64,000 nt of DNA from Chengkuizengella marina (GCF_009910845.1 NZ_SIJB01000001.1:62001-126000); one strand, 5' to 3'; shown: positions 8,677-18,756, counted from the stretch's first letter. Numbers and translations are program-made. The notes: generated from the sequence alone by a model not told the origin.

Positions 8677-10350
8677 TTGTCTAAAAAAAATAATAAAATA
8701 ACCATTTTTGCTCTTGGCGGCGCGGGTGAAATTGGTAAGAATATGTATGTAGTTCAATATGGAAATGATATTGTAGTAGTTGATTCTGGTTTGAAATTCC
8801 CTGAGGAAGATATGCTCGGCATAGATATTGTAATTCCTGATACGACTTACCTAAAGGAAAATATTGATTTAGTTAGAGGCATTATTCTTACACATGGACA
8901 TGAAGATCATATCGGTGGACTGCCATATGTTTTGCGGGAGTTAAATGTTCCAATTTATGGAACAAAATTGACTCTAGGATTAGTTGAAAATAAATTACGC
9001 GAAGCTAATTTATTAGGTTCAACAAAAAGAGTTTTAATTCATGCTGATTCTGAAATTACATTAGGGAGTATGACGGCAACTTTCTTTAAAACAAACCATA
9101 GTATTCCAGACTCTGTTGGTGTATGTTTAGATACTCCTGAAGGTGTCATTGTTCATACAGGTGACTTTAAATTTGATCACACCCCAGTAAATGATCAATA
9201 TGCTGATTTACATCGTATGGCTGAAATTGGAAATAAAGGTGTGTTAGCTTTATTGTCTGACAGTACGAATGCTGAACGTCCTGGATATACAGGATCAGAA
9301 AAAAATGTCGGTGCTGAATTAGAAAGAGCCTTTCGTGAAGCGAATCAAAGAATCGTTGTTGCAACATTTGCTTCTAATATTCATCGAATTCAACAAGTCA
9401 TTGATGCTGCGGTAAACACAAACCGTTATTTGACAGTGATAGGTCGAAGTATGGTTAATGTGGTTGGTATTGCATCAGAACTAGGTTATTTAAGGGTTCC
9501 AGAAGGAATGTTGATTGAACCTGATGAAGTGAATAAATTAGCTGCAGATCGAGTAGTTATTCTATCAACCGGTAGTCAGGGTGAACCTATGTCTGCGTTA
9601 ACTCGTATGGCGAGATCAACTCATCGTAAAATAGATATATTACCTGGAGACACAGTCATTATTGCAGCCACACCAATTCCAGGAAATGAAAAGTTAGTAG
9701 GTCGAACTGTAGATGAACTTTTTAGACTTGGTGCAAATGTTATATATGGTCCAGGCAGCTCATCAGGCGTGCATGTCTCTGGACATGGGAGCCAAGAAGA
9801 ACTTAAGTTGATGCTTAATTTGATGAGACCTAAGTATTTTATACCTATACATGGAGAATATCGTATGCTTAGACAGCATGGTAAATTAGCAGAGTCGGTT
9901 GGAATTGAAGCTGACAATATTTTTATTGTTGATAATGGAGATATAGTGGAGATTCAAAACGGATCTGCTCGTAAAGCTTCTAAAGTACCAGCTGGGAATG
10001 TACTTATAGATGGATTAGGTGTAGGGGATGTAGGAAACATTGTACTTAGAGATCGCAAACTGTTATCCCAAGATGGAATTCTTGTTATAGTGGTCACTTT
10101 AAGTAAACAAGAAGGCAAAATTTTATCTGGACCCGATATCATTTCAAGAGGATTCGTCTACGTTCGTGAATCAGAAGGTTTACTTGATGAGGCAAATAAG
10201 ATTGTATCAGCAACTTTAAATAAATTAATGAATGATAATGTAAACGAATGGGCTTCACTTAAAACACATGTTAAAGAAGCTCTAGGACGATTTTTATATG
10301 AACAAACCAAAAGAAGACCGATGATTTTACCAATCATTATGGAAGTATAA
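8677..10350 (+). CDS. rnjB: Ribonuclease J (rnjB locus)
   Basis: A 557-residue metallo-beta-lactamase/beta-CASP ribonuclease with 5'-3' exo- and endonucleolytic roles in mRNA turnover and rRNA maturation. Seen: the zinc motif THGHEDHIGG at about residue 72, THSIPD-like and HTGDFKFD motifs with the later His and Asp ligands, LLSDSTNAERPG, the beta-CASP GSQGEP segment, the late HVSGHGS and IPIHGEYR motifs, and a C-terminal domain. The map position equals B. subtilis rnjB, yet the HxHxDH motif is intact, more like RnjA; the window does not show whether a second RNase J exists. TTG 8677 is seven bases after TAGGAGGG. A terminator follows at 10364. Confidence 0.93.
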   Translation: MSKKNNKITIFALGGAGEIGKNMYVVQYGNDIVVVDSGLKFPEEDMLGIDIVIPDTTYLKENIDLVRGIILTHGHEDHIGGLPYVLRELNVPIYGTKLTLGLVENKLREANLLGSTKRVLIHADSEITLGSMTATFFKTNHSIPDSVGVCLDTPEGVIVHTGDFKFDHTPVNDQYADLHRMAEIGNKGVLALLSDSTNAERPGYTGSEKNVGAELERAFREANQRIVVATFASNIHRIQQVIDAAVNTNRYLTVIGRSMVNVVGIASELGYLRVPEGMLIEPDEVNKLAADRVVILSTGSQGEPMSALTRMARSTHRKIDILPGDTVIIAATPIPGNEKLVGRTVDELFRLGANVIYGPGSSSGVHVSGHGSQEELKLMLNLMRPKYFIPIHGEYRMLRQHGKLAESVGIEADNIFIVDNGDIVEIQNGSARKASKVPAGNVLIDGLGVGDVGNIVLRDRKLLSQDGILVIVVTLSKQEGKILSGPDIISRGFVYVRESEGLLDEANKIVSATLNKLMNDNVNEWASLKTHVKEALGRFLYEQTKRRPMILPIIMEV

Positions 10351-10363
10351 ATTTAATTTATGG

Positions 10364-10399
10364 AAAAGACTCTTTTATAATCCTTAAAAGAGTCTTTTT
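10364..10399 (+). terminator. Terminator after rnjB
   Basis: AAAAGACTCTTTT (10364-10376) pairs with AAAAGAGTCTTTT (from 10386) across a 9-base loop, ending in a T-run. Confidence 0.85.
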
Positions 10400-10407
10400 A
10401 ATGTTGT

Positions 10408-10465
10408 GAAACCTATTACATCAGATACTGTTTTAATCAAAATAGGTTTCATTTGTTTTTTATTT
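10408..10465 (+). terminator. Second hairpin with U-rich tail in the tepA leader
   Basis: GAAACCTATT (10408-10417) is a perfect 10-bp match to AATAGGTTTC (10441-10450), followed by a T-rich stretch. It could be a back-up terminator of rnjB or an attenuator ahead of tepA. Confidence 0.5.
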
Positions 10466-10553
10466 TTAGGATCATTTTTGGATGGAAAAGTATAAATTTT
10501 TGCACCTAACTCATACTATGAAGGATTCATTTAAAGATGGAAGGATTGAAATC

Positions 10554-11288
10554 ATGTACAATACTAGAAATCAAAAAACAAATGAAGTTCCAGCAAATGA
10601 ACAAATTAAAAATCCAACTGTGGAAAACATTCAACAATTAGGGCAAAACTCTACACTTCAAGAAGAATCAAACATATTTTGCATGACCATTATCGGACAA
10701 GTTGAAGGCCACATGGTTTTACCACCTCAAAATAAGACAACAAAATATGAACATATCATTCCTCAATTAGTAGCAGCTGAACAAAATTCAAAAGTGGAAG
10801 GGATACTAATTATTTTAAATACTGTTGGTGGTGATGTGGAGGCAGGTTTAGCTATTGCAGAAATGATAGCAACGATGTCAAAACCCACTGTTACAATCGT
10901 ATTAGGAGGTGGACATAGTATAGGTGTTCCAATTGCAGTATCATCAGATTATTCCATCATTGCAGAAACCGCAACGATGACGATACATCCAATTCGCTTA
11001 AATGGATTAGTAATCGGGGTTCCTCAAACGTTTGAATACTTAGATAAAATGCAAGAAAGAGTTGTTAAATTTGTTATGGAGCACTCTAATATAACAGAGG
11101 AAAAATTTAAAGAGTTAATGTTTAAAACAGGTGAATTGACTAGAGATATAGGAACAACTGTAATTGGTCCAGACGCAGTTAGTTATGGATTAATTGATAA
11201 GGTTGGCGGTTTGTCTGATGCTACAAAACAATTAAATGAACGGATAGAAGAATATAGAAAAGCGAAAAACGGGGGCATGGTTCAATGA
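10554..11288 (+). CDS. tepA: ClpP-like translocation-enhancing protein TepA
   Basis: A 244-residue member of the ClpP/crotonase serine-protease fold, close to B. subtilis TepA (YmfB), reported to help protein translocation and germination-related proteolysis. Visible: the [19 protein letters not shown] ClpP-like entry, [11 protein letters not shown] with the nucleophilic Ser, and the MTIHPIR segment with the catalytic His; the Asp is presumed in the [13 protein letters not shown] region. I chose ATG 10554 because GGAAGG lies nine bases upstream; an in-frame ATG at 10482 would add 24 residues without a good site. Its stop overlaps the start of ylzJ (ATGA). Confidence 0.88.
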   Translation: MYNTRNQKTNEVPANEQIKNPTVENIQQLGQNSTLQEESNIFCMTIIGQVEGHMVLPPQNKTTKYEHIIPQLVAAEQNSKVEGILIILNTVGGDVEAGLAIAEMIATMSKPTVTIVLGGGHSIGVPIAVSSDYSIIAETATMTIHPIRLNGLVIGVPQTFEYLDKMQERVVKFVMEHSNITEEKFKELMFKTGELTRDIGTTVIGPDAVSYGLIDKVGGLSDATKQLNERIEEYRKAKNGGMVQ

Positions 11289-11512
11289 TTATGTATTCCA
11301 TTGTTCCTTTAGATGATATTTTTAATGGGATTGAAAATAATAAACCCAATCAAGAAATTGAATTAAATGGAGTGATTATGCAGGTACAGCCCATGAATGC
11401 ATATCAAGCAAAAGTTGTACGATTAATTAGTCCAAATCCTCAAGATTATTTAAATCCGGCTTATTCTCCTGGTCAGATTATATATTTTCAACCTCAACTT
11501 CAGTCTAAATAA
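11285..11512 (+). CDS. ylzJ: YlzJ-like protein
   Basis: A 75-residue conserved protein of unknown function, placed exactly as in B. subtilis between tepA and spoIIIE. It begins [13 protein letters not shown], has the family's GVIMQVQ strand and the [19 protein letters not shown] segment. ATG 11285 overlaps the tepA stop by four bases, which implies coupled translation. No membrane segment or catalytic motif is visible. Confidence 0.85.
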   Translation: MIMYSIVPLDDIFNGIENNKPNQEIELNGVIMQVQPMNAYQAKVVRLISPNPQDYLNPAYSPGQIIYFQPQLQSK

Positions 11513-11621
11513 ACTTAAAATAATTACGTATTCAAAAAGTTGAAATTTCAGCTCGGTTAAATTATGCATAATGCTGGAATTTTCGAATAACCTCAACAAA
11601 CACCTTTTAGGAATATTGTGG

Positions 11622-11627
11622 TATAAT
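11622..11627 (+). promoter_or_regulatory. Extended -10 promoter candidate for spoIIIE
   Basis: TGGTATAAT forms an extended -10 with TATAAT at 11622-11627; no convincing -35 is seen. Confidence 0.35.
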
Positions 11628-11649
11628 TAACATTCTGGGGGTGTTTTTT

Positions 11650-14103
11650 TTGGCGAGAAAAAGAAAGAAAAAAAAATCAATTAAAGTCAACATGAAGTAT
11701 GAAATATACGGAATTATTCTTATCATTCTCTCTGTAATATCCCTTGCAGGGAAAGAATCAATTTCAGGGATTGGCGCAGTTGGACATGCATTTAGTTACA
11801 TATTTTATTTTTTATTTGGAACGCTTTATTACATTCTACCTGTAATATTAATATACATTGGATTATACGTAATGGTTAAACGAGAGTGGCCGTTTTCCTG
11901 GTCTTATAAAAAAACAGGAATTTTACTAATTATTTTTGGATTTCTTATTTATTTCCAAATGGACTTGCTATCAAAAATGGAACCAGAAGGTAAGTATGAA
12001 AGTGTAGATATTTTAACCATACCTTATAAAAACTTTACTGAGAATTTGTTTGCAGCTGAGAATGTTGAGGCTTTCAAAATCTCTTTAGGTGGTGGTATGG
12101 TTGGTGCTTTTCTTTATGCAATATTATATTTATTATTTGATAACCTAGGTTCACAGTTAATTATGATCACATTATTTATTATTGGAATCATGTGTTTAAC
12201 AGGAATGTCATTTGTGGAAATGTTAAGAAAATTAAAGAAAAAAGCAGAAAGAATGAAAATACCTTTTAAAAGTAAGTATAAAAAATTCAGCTTACTATTT
12301 AAAAACTACAACTATCAGAGAAAAAAATCTAAAGCCTCTTCCACTAATAATGAGATAGAAGAAGATGATCTAGAGGATAATTTAGAGGTTAATTTAGAAG
12401 TACCATATCATGAGACTTTGATAGAAAATCAAAATCTCCAAAATAATCACATATCCGAACCGTATTTTGAAAATGAAAATGAAGTTCAAGTAAAGTTGAA
12501 TTCACAACCGCTTGCCATTGAAAGTAAAGGAGAATTTTCACAGGAAGTTCAGAATGGTGAGTTTGACAAAATTAACCTAGAGGATCAGATTCAAATAGAA
12601 CCTGATACTAATGTTAATCCCGAAACAATGAATACTCAAATGAATTTGAATAGTCCAGAGTATTCAGATACATACCAACTTCCTTCAATTAAAATCTTAA
12701 CAAGCAAAACAAACAGTGGTAAAAGTAAAAAAAGAAATCAATTCAGAACAAATGAAAAAAAATTAGAAGCAACATTAGAAAGTTTTGGGGTAAGTGCACG
12801 AGTTATTGATGTAGTTCCTGGACCTAGTGTTACTAGATATGAGTTACAACCAGATATTGGAGTAAAGGTTAGTAGAATAGTTAGTCTTACGGATGATATT
12901 GCCCTTGCTCTGGCTGCAAAGGATATACGTATGGAAGCTCCTATACCAGGAAAATCTGCAATTGGAATTGAAGTTCCTAATACGGAAGTGGCAGTAGTTA
13001 CTTTAAAAGAAGTGATGGAAAGTTCAACATTTTTAGATTCACATGCTAAACTATCCATTTCATTAGGTAAAGATATTTCTGGACAACCTATTATAGCTGA
13101 TCTTGCAAGGATGCCTCATTTATTAGTTGCTGGTGCAACAGGTTCGGGAAAATCTGTTTGTGTAAATGGAATTATCACAAGTATTTTATTTAAAGCCAAA
13201 CCGAATGAAGTAAAATTTTTAATGATTGATCCTAAAAAAGTAGAGTTAAATGTTTATAATGGAATACCACATCTGTTAGCTCCAGTTGTGACAGATCCTA
13301 GAAGAGCTTCACTAGCCCTGAGAAAAATTGTTAATGAAATGGAAAATAGGTATGAGCTTTTTTCTACAACAGGAACGCGTAATATTGAAGGTTATAATGA
13401 ATATCTTAAACAGACTGAAAGTGGAGAGCCGTTACCTTATATTGTAGTCATTGTTGATGAATTAGCAGATTTAATGATGGTTGCTGCAAACGATGTTGAA
13501 GATTCTATATGTAGGTTGGCACAAATGGCAAGGGCAGCTGGAATTCATTTAATCATTGCTACTCAGAGACCTTCTGTGAATGTTATTACTGGTGTAATAA
13601 AAGCAAATATTCCATCCAGAATTGCTTTTGGTGTATCCTCTCAAGTTGATTCTAGAACGATATTGGATTCAGTAGGCGCTGAGAAATTACTTGGTCGTGG
13701 AGATATGTTATTCCTACCTGTTGGTTTATCCAAACCAATCAGAATACAAGGTGCATTTCTTTCAGATCAAGAAGTTGAAGTTGTAGTAAATTATGTAAAA
13801 AATCAGAAAAAAGCAGAATATAACGAAGATATAGTTCCAGAAGTAAATGAACAAGAAGAAGATACTGAGCCAAAAGATGAATTATTTGATCAAGCTGTCC
13901 AAATTATAATAGAAGCAAAACAAGCTTCAGTATCCCTATTGCAGAGGAAAATGAGAATAGGTTATACAAGAGCTGCTCGATTGATTGATTCTATGGAAGC
14001 CAAAGGTTACGTAGGCCCTTATGAAGGGAGTAAACCTAGAGAAGTAATCATTACACTAGATCAATTGAATCAAAGTAAAAGTCAAAATCAGAAGACTTCA
14101 TAA
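11650..14103 (+). CDS. spoIIIE: DNA translocase SpoIIIE/FtsK
   Basis: An 817-residue septal DNA pump that moves the chromosome into the forespore. It has a basic start (MARKRKKKK), four hydrophobic segments within about residues 15-180, then an acidic, Gln/Asn-rich linker to about residue 365. The RecA-like motor follows, with Walker [10 protein letters not shown] near residue 497 and Walker [14 protein letters not shown] near 605. A winged-helix gamma domain sits at the C-terminus ([18 protein letters not shown]), the part that reads SRS/KOPS DNA. I chose TTG 11650 because the ribosome binding site GGGGG is suitably spaced and the protein start then matches the family; the in-frame GTG at 11641 overlaps that site. 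Confidence 0.95.
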   Translation: MARKRKKKKSIKVNMKYEIYGIILIILSVISLAGKESISGIGAVGHAFSYIFYFLFGTLYYILPVILIYIGLYVMVKREWPFSWSYKKTGILLIIFGFLIYFQMDLLSKMEPEGKYESVDILTIPYKNFTENLFAAENVEAFKISLGGGMVGAFLYAILYLLFDNLGSQLIMITLFIIGIMCLTGMSFVEMLRKLKKKAERMKIPFKSKYKKFSLLFKNYNYQRKKSKASSTNNEIEEDDLEDNLEVNLEVPYHETLIENQNLQNNHISEPYFENENEVQVKLNSQPLAIESKGEFSQEVQNGEFDKINLEDQIQIEPDTNVNPETMNTQMNLNSPEYSDTYQLPSIKILTSKTNSGKSKKRNQFRTNEKKLEATLESFGVSARVIDVVPGPSVTRYELQPDIGVKVSRIVSLTDDIALALAAKDIRMEAPIPGKSAIGIEVPNTEVAVVTLKEVMESSTFLDSHAKLSISLGKDISGQPIIADLARMPHLLVAGATGSGKSVCVNGIITSILFKAKPNEVKFLMIDPKKVELNVYNGIPHLLAPVVTDPRRASLALRKIVNEMENRYELFSTTGTRNIEGYNEYLKQTESGEPLPYIVVIVDELADLMMVAANDVEDSICRLAQMARAAGIHLIIATQRPSVNVITGVIKANIPSRIAFGVSSQVDSRTILDSVGAEKLLGRGDMLFLPVGLSKPIRIQGAFLSDQEVEVVVNYVKNQKKAEYNEDIVPEVNEQEEDTEPKDELFDQAVQIIIEAKQASVSLLQRKMRIGYTRAARLIDSMEAKGYVGPYEGSKPREVIITLDQLNQSKSQNQKTS

Positions 14104-14178
14104 ACGAATAGTTAATTTCAACTTTTCTCATAATAAGGAATAAAGTAATTCATTATAAAAATGAGAGAGGTTTGAAAT

Positions 14179-14904
14179 ATGCTGAAGAAACGATTGATTC
14201 TCATCACCTTATGCTTGACTATAGGTTTAATCACCGTCTATCAATCCAATTCCAAAATTGAAACTGAACAGACATTTAGTGATGCTATTGTAAAATATGG
14301 ATCAGCTGGAAATGATGTGAGAGAACTGCAAGGAAGACTTAAACATTTAGGTTTTTATAATGGTAAAATTGATGGTGACTTTGGAAGTAATACATTAAAA
14401 TCTGTTAAATGGTTTCAATGGGAATTTGGGTTAAAAGCAGATGGAGTTGTGGGTCCAAAAACGAAACTTAAACTATGGAAAGCTACAAAAGCTTGGAGAC
14501 CGGGAGAACAAATTCAGAACAATGTTACATATACGAATCATTCTGGTTATTCCACAAATGATCTGAACTTAATGGCAAACGCGGTACATGGTGAAGCAAG
14601 AGGAGAGCCTTATGTTGGTCAAGTAGCAGTTGCAGCTGTAATATTAAATCGAATTGAGTCTGAAAAGTTTCCAAATACAATTTCCGGTGTTATTTTTCAA
14701 CCATTAGCTTTCACAGCTGTTGCAGACGGACAAATTTGGCTTACTCCAAATGAAGTTTCTAAAAAAGCTGTAATGGATGCGATTAACGGTTGGGATCCAA
14801 CGGGGGGTTGTATATATTATTTTAATCCAGCTACAGCTACTTCTTCTTGGATTTGGTCAAGACCACAGGTAAAAAAGATAGGTCAGCACATATTTGCTAA
14901 ATAA
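14179..14904 (+). CDS. sleB: Spore cortex-lytic enzyme SleB-like
   Basis: A 241-residue exported hydrolase. Residues 1-25 form a signal or anchor segment. At about 38-100 there is a PG_binding_1 domain (GNDVRELQGRLKHLGFYNG, GDFGSNTLKSVKWFQ). From about 125 to the end is the Hydrolase_2/SleB catalytic domain, with the catalytic Glu in VHGEARGEP and the conserved AVAAVILNRI, FNP and W-WSRP motifs. SleB is a lytic transglycosylase acting on muramic-delta-lactam cortex at germination. It is shorter than B. subtilis SleB, and no ypeB, the usual partner and protector, is next to it. CwlJ or another paralog is unlikely because CwlJ lacks the binding domain and signal. Confidence 0.85.
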   Translation: MLKKRLILITLCLTIGLITVYQSNSKIETEQTFSDAIVKYGSAGNDVRELQGRLKHLGFYNGKIDGDFGSNTLKSVKWFQWEFGLKADGVVGPKTKLKLWKATKAWRPGEQIQNNVTYTNHSGYSTNDLNLMANAVHGEARGEPYVGQVAVAAVILNRIESEKFPNTISGVIFQPLAFTAVADGQIWLTPNEVSKKAVMDAINGWDPTGGCIYYFNPATATSSWIWSRPQVKKIGQHIFAK

Positions 14905-14924
14905 TTAAATAATGTAAAAGGTTC

Positions 14925-14976
14925 AAAAATAGCTTGTTCAATGATTGAAATCTGTTTGCTTGAGCAAGCTATTTTT
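14925..14976. terminator. Bidirectional-looking terminator after sleB
   Basis: AAAAATAGCTTG (14925-14936) pairs perfectly with CAAGCTATTTTT (14965-14976), giving a T-tail on the plus strand and an A/T-symmetrical stem. Confidence 0.8.
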
Positions 14977-15091
14977 ACAATGTGGCGTTATGAAATAAAA
15001 AATATAAAGTAATAAGCATTAAGTGGTATACAATTTTATCACTTAGAATAGATTTTTCACAAGAATCATGAATTTAAGGGGGAGTTAAATT

Positions 15092-16381
15092 TTGAGTAAT
15101 CATTTGTTTGAAAGAACATCAATAAATAATATTAGACTTCATGTTTTACCTACGAAACGATTCAAAACCTATGCTATTTCTGTTTATATAGGTTGTCCAT
15201 TATCTGAATCTACAGTAACTCCAGTAGGTTTAATTCCTTTTGTATTAAGAAGAGGATCAATGAAATACCCTGAAACAAAACAGTTTAGAAAAAAATTAGA
15301 TGATATGTATGGTGCTGGTTTTGGTTTTGATGTCGTTAAAAGAGGAGATCATCAGATTATTAAATTTCAAATGGATGTGATTAATGATCATTTTGTAAAT
15401 GAAAAAAACTCTCTTTTGAAGCAGTCTATTCAATTCTTGGGTGGTACGATTACAAATCCGTATGTAGAAAATGATGCTTTTAGTAAGTCATATGTTGAAG
15501 CTGAAAAAAACACTGTTCAAAAACGTATTGAAGGACTTATTAATGATAAAATTAGATATGCTGCAGAAAGATGCATTCAAGAAATGTGTAAAAATGAACC
15601 TTATCGATTGTATGCTCTAGGACAAATTGATGAACTTAAAGAAATAACACCTACAATTTTGTACGAAGAGTACAAAAGATGGTTACGTGATGCTGTTATG
15701 GATATTTATGTAGTAGGAGATACATCATTAGATGAAGTTGAAAAATTTGTTAAAGATCATTTCAATATTCATGATAAACAGCAAACAGAGTATGAACAAA
15801 AGTCTAATCAGGGCAGTACTTCACAAAAGCAAATCAAATCTGTTATTGAAGAATTAGATGTGACACAAGGCAAATTAAATATGGGTTTAAGAACTCATGT
15901 AACATATGCTGATAAAGATTATCCCACTGCATTGATGTACAATGGAATTTTAGGCTCTTTTCCTCATTCAAAGTTATTTGTCAATGTTAGAGAGAAGGAA
16001 AGTTTAGCTTATTATTCTTCTTCAAGATTTGAAGGACATAAAGGCATTATTACTATACATTCAGGGATTGAAATTAATAATTATGATAAAGCGGTTGAAA
16101 TTATAAAAAAACAAATTGAAGATCTCAAAAAAGGAATAATTAGTAATATAGAATTAACACATACTAAAGCGATGATTTCCAATCAACTTCAGGAAATACA
16201 GGATTCTGCCTTTGAAATGATTGGTTTCGATTTTAACAATATATTGTCTGGAAAAGAAAGAAGTAGTGATGAATTAATTCAACAAATAAATGATGTTGAT
16301 ATACTTTCAATTTCAACGTTTGCTGAACAAATTGATCTTGATACGATTTATTTCTTGCGAGATAAGAAAGGGGAAGAATGA
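15092..16381 (+). CDS. ymfF: M16-like protein without zinc motif, EF-P modification-associated YmfF
   Basis: A 429-residue M16-fold protein in which the HxxEH zinc motif is absent: the corresponding stretch reads IPFVLRRGSMKYPETKQF. A non-catalytic M16 subunit paired with a catalytic one (next gene) is the usual arrangement. In B. subtilis, ymfF, ymfH and ymfI are linked to formation of the 5-aminopentanol group on elongation factor P. TTG 15092 follows AAGGGGGA. Only one base separates its stop from the ymfH start, so the two proteins are probably made in equal amounts and act as a heterodimer. Confidence 0.88.
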   Translation: MSNHLFERTSINNIRLHVLPTKRFKTYAISVYIGCPLSESTVTPVGLIPFVLRRGSMKYPETKQFRKKLDDMYGAGFGFDVVKRGDHQIIKFQMDVINDHFVNEKNSLLKQSIQFLGGTITNPYVENDAFSKSYVEAEKNTVQKRIEGLINDKIRYAAERCIQEMCKNEPYRLYALGQIDELKEITPTILYEEYKRWLRDAVMDIYVVGDTSLDEVEKFVKDHFNIHDKQQTEYEQKSNQGSTSQKQIKSVIEELDVTQGKLNMGLRTHVTYADKDYPTALMYNGILGSFPHSKLFVNVREKESLAYYSSSRFEGHKGIITIHSGIEINNYDKAVEIIKKQIEDLKKGIISNIELTHTKAMISNQLQEIQDSAFEMIGFDFNNILSGKERSSDELIQQINDVDILSISTFAEQIDLDTIYFLRDKKGEE

Positions 16382-16382
16382 A

Positions 16383-17672
16383 ATGAAAACTATACCTTAT
16401 GAAAAATTAAATGAAAAAATTTTTTTTGAGCAGCTTGATAACGGTTTGAAAGTTTTTATTTTACCAAAACCCGGATTTAAAAAAACATTCGCTACTTTTT
16501 CAACAAAATATGGTTCAGTAGATAATCATTTTCAGGTTGAAGGAAAGCAAAAAGTTAAGGTGCCTGATGGAATTGCTCATTTTTTAGAGCACAAAATGTT
16601 TGAGGAACCAACTGGTGATGTTTTTTCTCAATTTTCGTCTCAAGGTGCATCAGCAAATGCATTTACAAGTTTTGATCGTACAGTTTATTTATTTTCTGCA
16701 ACAGAGCAAATTGAGAAAAATATTGAAACTTTAATAAATTTCGTGCAAAATCCTTACTTTACAGATGAAAGTGTTGAAAAGGAAAAGGGAATTATAGGGC
16801 AAGAAATTAATATGTACAAGGATAATCCCGACTGGCGTTGTTATTTTGGTTTAATCGATGCGATGTATCATACTCACCCTGTGCATATTGATATCGCTGG
16901 TACAATTGATTCAATATCAAAAATTACAAAGGAACAGTTGCTTGAATGTTATTATACTTTTTACCATCCAAGTAATATGAATTTATTTATTGTTGGAGGC
17001 GTTGAACCAGAACAAATTATGAGACTTGTCAAAGAAAATCAATCCCACAAAAATTATGAAAAACAAGGGAATATTAAACGTTATTTTGAAAATGAATCAT
17101 CTTCAGTAAAAGAAGTAAAGAAAATTACGGTTTTACCCGTTTCCTTACCAAAGTGTTTGTTTGGTTTTAAGGAATCAGAATTAGAAAATGAATCAAGTGG
17201 ATTGTTACAAAGAGAATGTGAAATGAAAGTATTACTGGATGTATTATTCGGTTCTAGTTCTGACATTTATCAAAAGCTATACGATGAAAAGTTAATAACT
17301 GATCAATTTTCTCATGAATATAATGGACAATATGATTTTGCTTTTTCCATTATGGGCGGTGAAACAAGAGAACCAGAAATGTTACTATCCAGAGTAAAGG
17401 AAGAAATTGATAAAGTTATGAAACAAGGTATCGAACCAGCTGCTTTTGAAAGAAGCCGTAAGAAAAAGATAGGTAACTTTTTAAGAATGTTAAATTCTCC
17501 TGAATCCATTGCAAGTGAATTTACAAGATACCAATTTAAGGATATTGATTTATTTGATATTTTAACTACTTATGAAAATTTAAAAATTGAACAGGTCAAT
17601 AACAGATTAAATACACATTTTGATTGGACTAAAATGTCAGCATCCATTGTTCAAAGTGAGGAGAACGGATGA
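16383..17672 (+). CDS. ymfH: M16 zinc metallopeptidase, EF-P modification-associated YmfH
   Basis: A 429-residue catalytic partner of the preceding gene. The HFLEH motif followed by KMFE is at about residue 73, SANAFTSFDRTVYLF follows, and the third ligand Glu is within EKEKGIIGQEINMY. Starting at ATG 16383 gives the family N-terminus (MKTIPYEKLNEKIF) one base after the ymfF stop. Its TGA overlaps the ATG of ymfI. In the family it associates with YmfF; a peptidase role in EF-P maturation is genetic inference from B. subtilis, and the true substrate is unknown. Confidence 0.9.
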   Translation: MKTIPYEKLNEKIFFEQLDNGLKVFILPKPGFKKTFATFSTKYGSVDNHFQVEGKQKVKVPDGIAHFLEHKMFEEPTGDVFSQFSSQGASANAFTSFDRTVYLFSATEQIEKNIETLINFVQNPYFTDESVEKEKGIIGQEINMYKDNPDWRCYFGLIDAMYHTHPVHIDIAGTIDSISKITKEQLLECYYTFYHPSNMNLFIVGGVEPEQIMRLVKENQSHKNYEKQGNIKRYFENESSSVKEVKKITVLPVSLPKCLFGFKESELENESSGLLQRECEMKVLLDVLFGSSSDIYQKLYDEKLITDQFSHEYNGQYDFAFSIMGGETREPEMLLSRVKEEIDKVMKQGIEPAAFERSRKKKIGNFLRMLNSPESIASEFTRYQFKDIDLFDILTTYENLKIEQVNNRLNTHFDWTKMSASIVQSEENG

Positions 17673-18415
17673 AACCATTTTCAGAGATGACAGTGCTTAT
17701 TACTGGGGGAAGTAGAGGGATTGGAGCTGCAATAGCTAAACGATTCTCAGAGGTAGGTATCAATATTGTAATTCATTATTTGAATTCTCATGAGTCAGCA
17801 AACGAAATTGCTCGAACTTGTATTTCAAATGGCTCAAAAGCTATTACAATTTCTGCTGATTTAAGATCTAAACAACAGATTGAACGTATGAAAGAGAAAT
17901 TGGCATATCATGATATGCAGCCAGATATTATAGTGAATAATGCAGGCGTTTCACATTATGGTTTATTAACAGATGTGGATGAAAATGACTGGGATGACGT
18001 CATTAATGTCAATTTAAAAGGAATGTTTTTATGCACTAAAACTTTTTTACCCTACATGATTAGTCAAAAACATGGGAGAATTATTAATATATCCTCTATA
18101 TGGGGGATTAGTGGTGCCTCCTGCGAAGTACTGTATTCAACCACAAAAGGTGGAATGAATGCATTTACGAAGTCACTTGCTAAAGAACTAGCTCCATCCA
18201 ATATCACTGTGAACGCGGTTGCTCCAGGTGCCGTCGATACAAATATGCTTGATAAATTAAATGATGAGGATAAAAGTAATTTACAGAGTGAAATACCTGC
18301 CGGAAGATTTGCCCATCCAGATGAAATTGCTTCTTTGGTTTATTTTTTAGCTTTACCAGAATCCAGTTACATTACTGGACAAATCATTAGTCCAAATGGT
18401 GGGTGGCTAACCTAA
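17669..18415 (+). CDS. ymfI: Short-chain dehydrogenase, EF-P 5-aminopentanone reductase YmfI
   Basis: A 248-residue classical SDR. It shows TGGSRGIGAAIAKRF (NADP loop), VNNAGVSHYG, the catalytic Ser in INISSIWG, YSTTKGG with the Tyr-xxx-Lys pair, and the APGAVDT nucleotide loop. It looks like FabG, but its coupling to ymfH (ATGA overlap) identifies YmfI, which in B. subtilis reduces the 5-aminopentanone adduct on EF-P to 5-aminopentanol. It lacks the fab operon context of true 3-oxoacyl-ACP reductase. Confidence in the SDR call is very high; the EF-P role rests on synteny. Confidence 0.88.
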   Translation: MKPFSEMTVLITGGSRGIGAAIAKRFSEVGINIVIHYLNSHESANEIARTCISNGSKAITISADLRSKQQIERMKEKLAYHDMQPDIIVNNAGVSHYGLLTDVDENDWDDVINVNLKGMFLCTKTFLPYMISQKHGRIINISSIWGISGASCEVLYSTTKGGMNAFTKSLAKELAPSNITVNAVAPGAVDTNMLDKLNDEDKSNLQSEIPAGRFAHPDEIASLVYFLALPESSYITGQIISPNGGWLT

Positions 18416-18496
18416 ACCTCTAACCGCATATTTCTCCTTGTCTTTGCAAATATTATAACTGTTGATTTAAATTCAACAAGGAGGAGGGATGAATAT

Positions 18497-18742
18497 ATGT
18501 CAACCGTATTAGAAACGTTTGATAAATGGAAACATTTTCTTTCAGATAGGGTCGAACAGGCTAAAAAAGCAGGAATGAGTGAAGACACTATTTCTAAACT
18601 GGCTTATCAAATTGGTGAATTTCTTGATGAAAAAGTGGATCCCAAAAATTCAGAAGAAAGATTATTGAAGGAATTATGGGATGTAGGTGATCATGAAGAA
18701 AGAAAAACAATAGCAAAGTTGATGGTAAAATTAGTAAAATAA
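18497..18742 (+). CDS. ymfJ: DUF3243 protein YmfJ
   Basis: An 81-residue mostly helical, charged protein with the DUF3243 pattern: a WKHFL start, the central ISKLAYQIGEFLDEKVDPKN and the C-terminal LWDVGDHEERKTIAKLMVKL. No function is known. It sits between ymfI and ymfK as in B. subtilis. ATG 18497 is preceded by AAGGAGGAGGG. A compact terminator follows at 18757. Confidence 0.85.
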   Translation: MSTVLETFDKWKHFLSDRVEQAKKAGMSEDTISKLAYQIGEFLDEKVDPKNSEERLLKELWDVGDHEERKTIAKLMVKLVK

Positions 18743-18756
18743 AACATAAATTTTTG

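Noticed and set aside
17669-18415. Fatty-acid FabG
   Set aside because: The sequence is an SDR, but overlap with ymfH and absence of fab genes favour the EF-P reductase YmfI.
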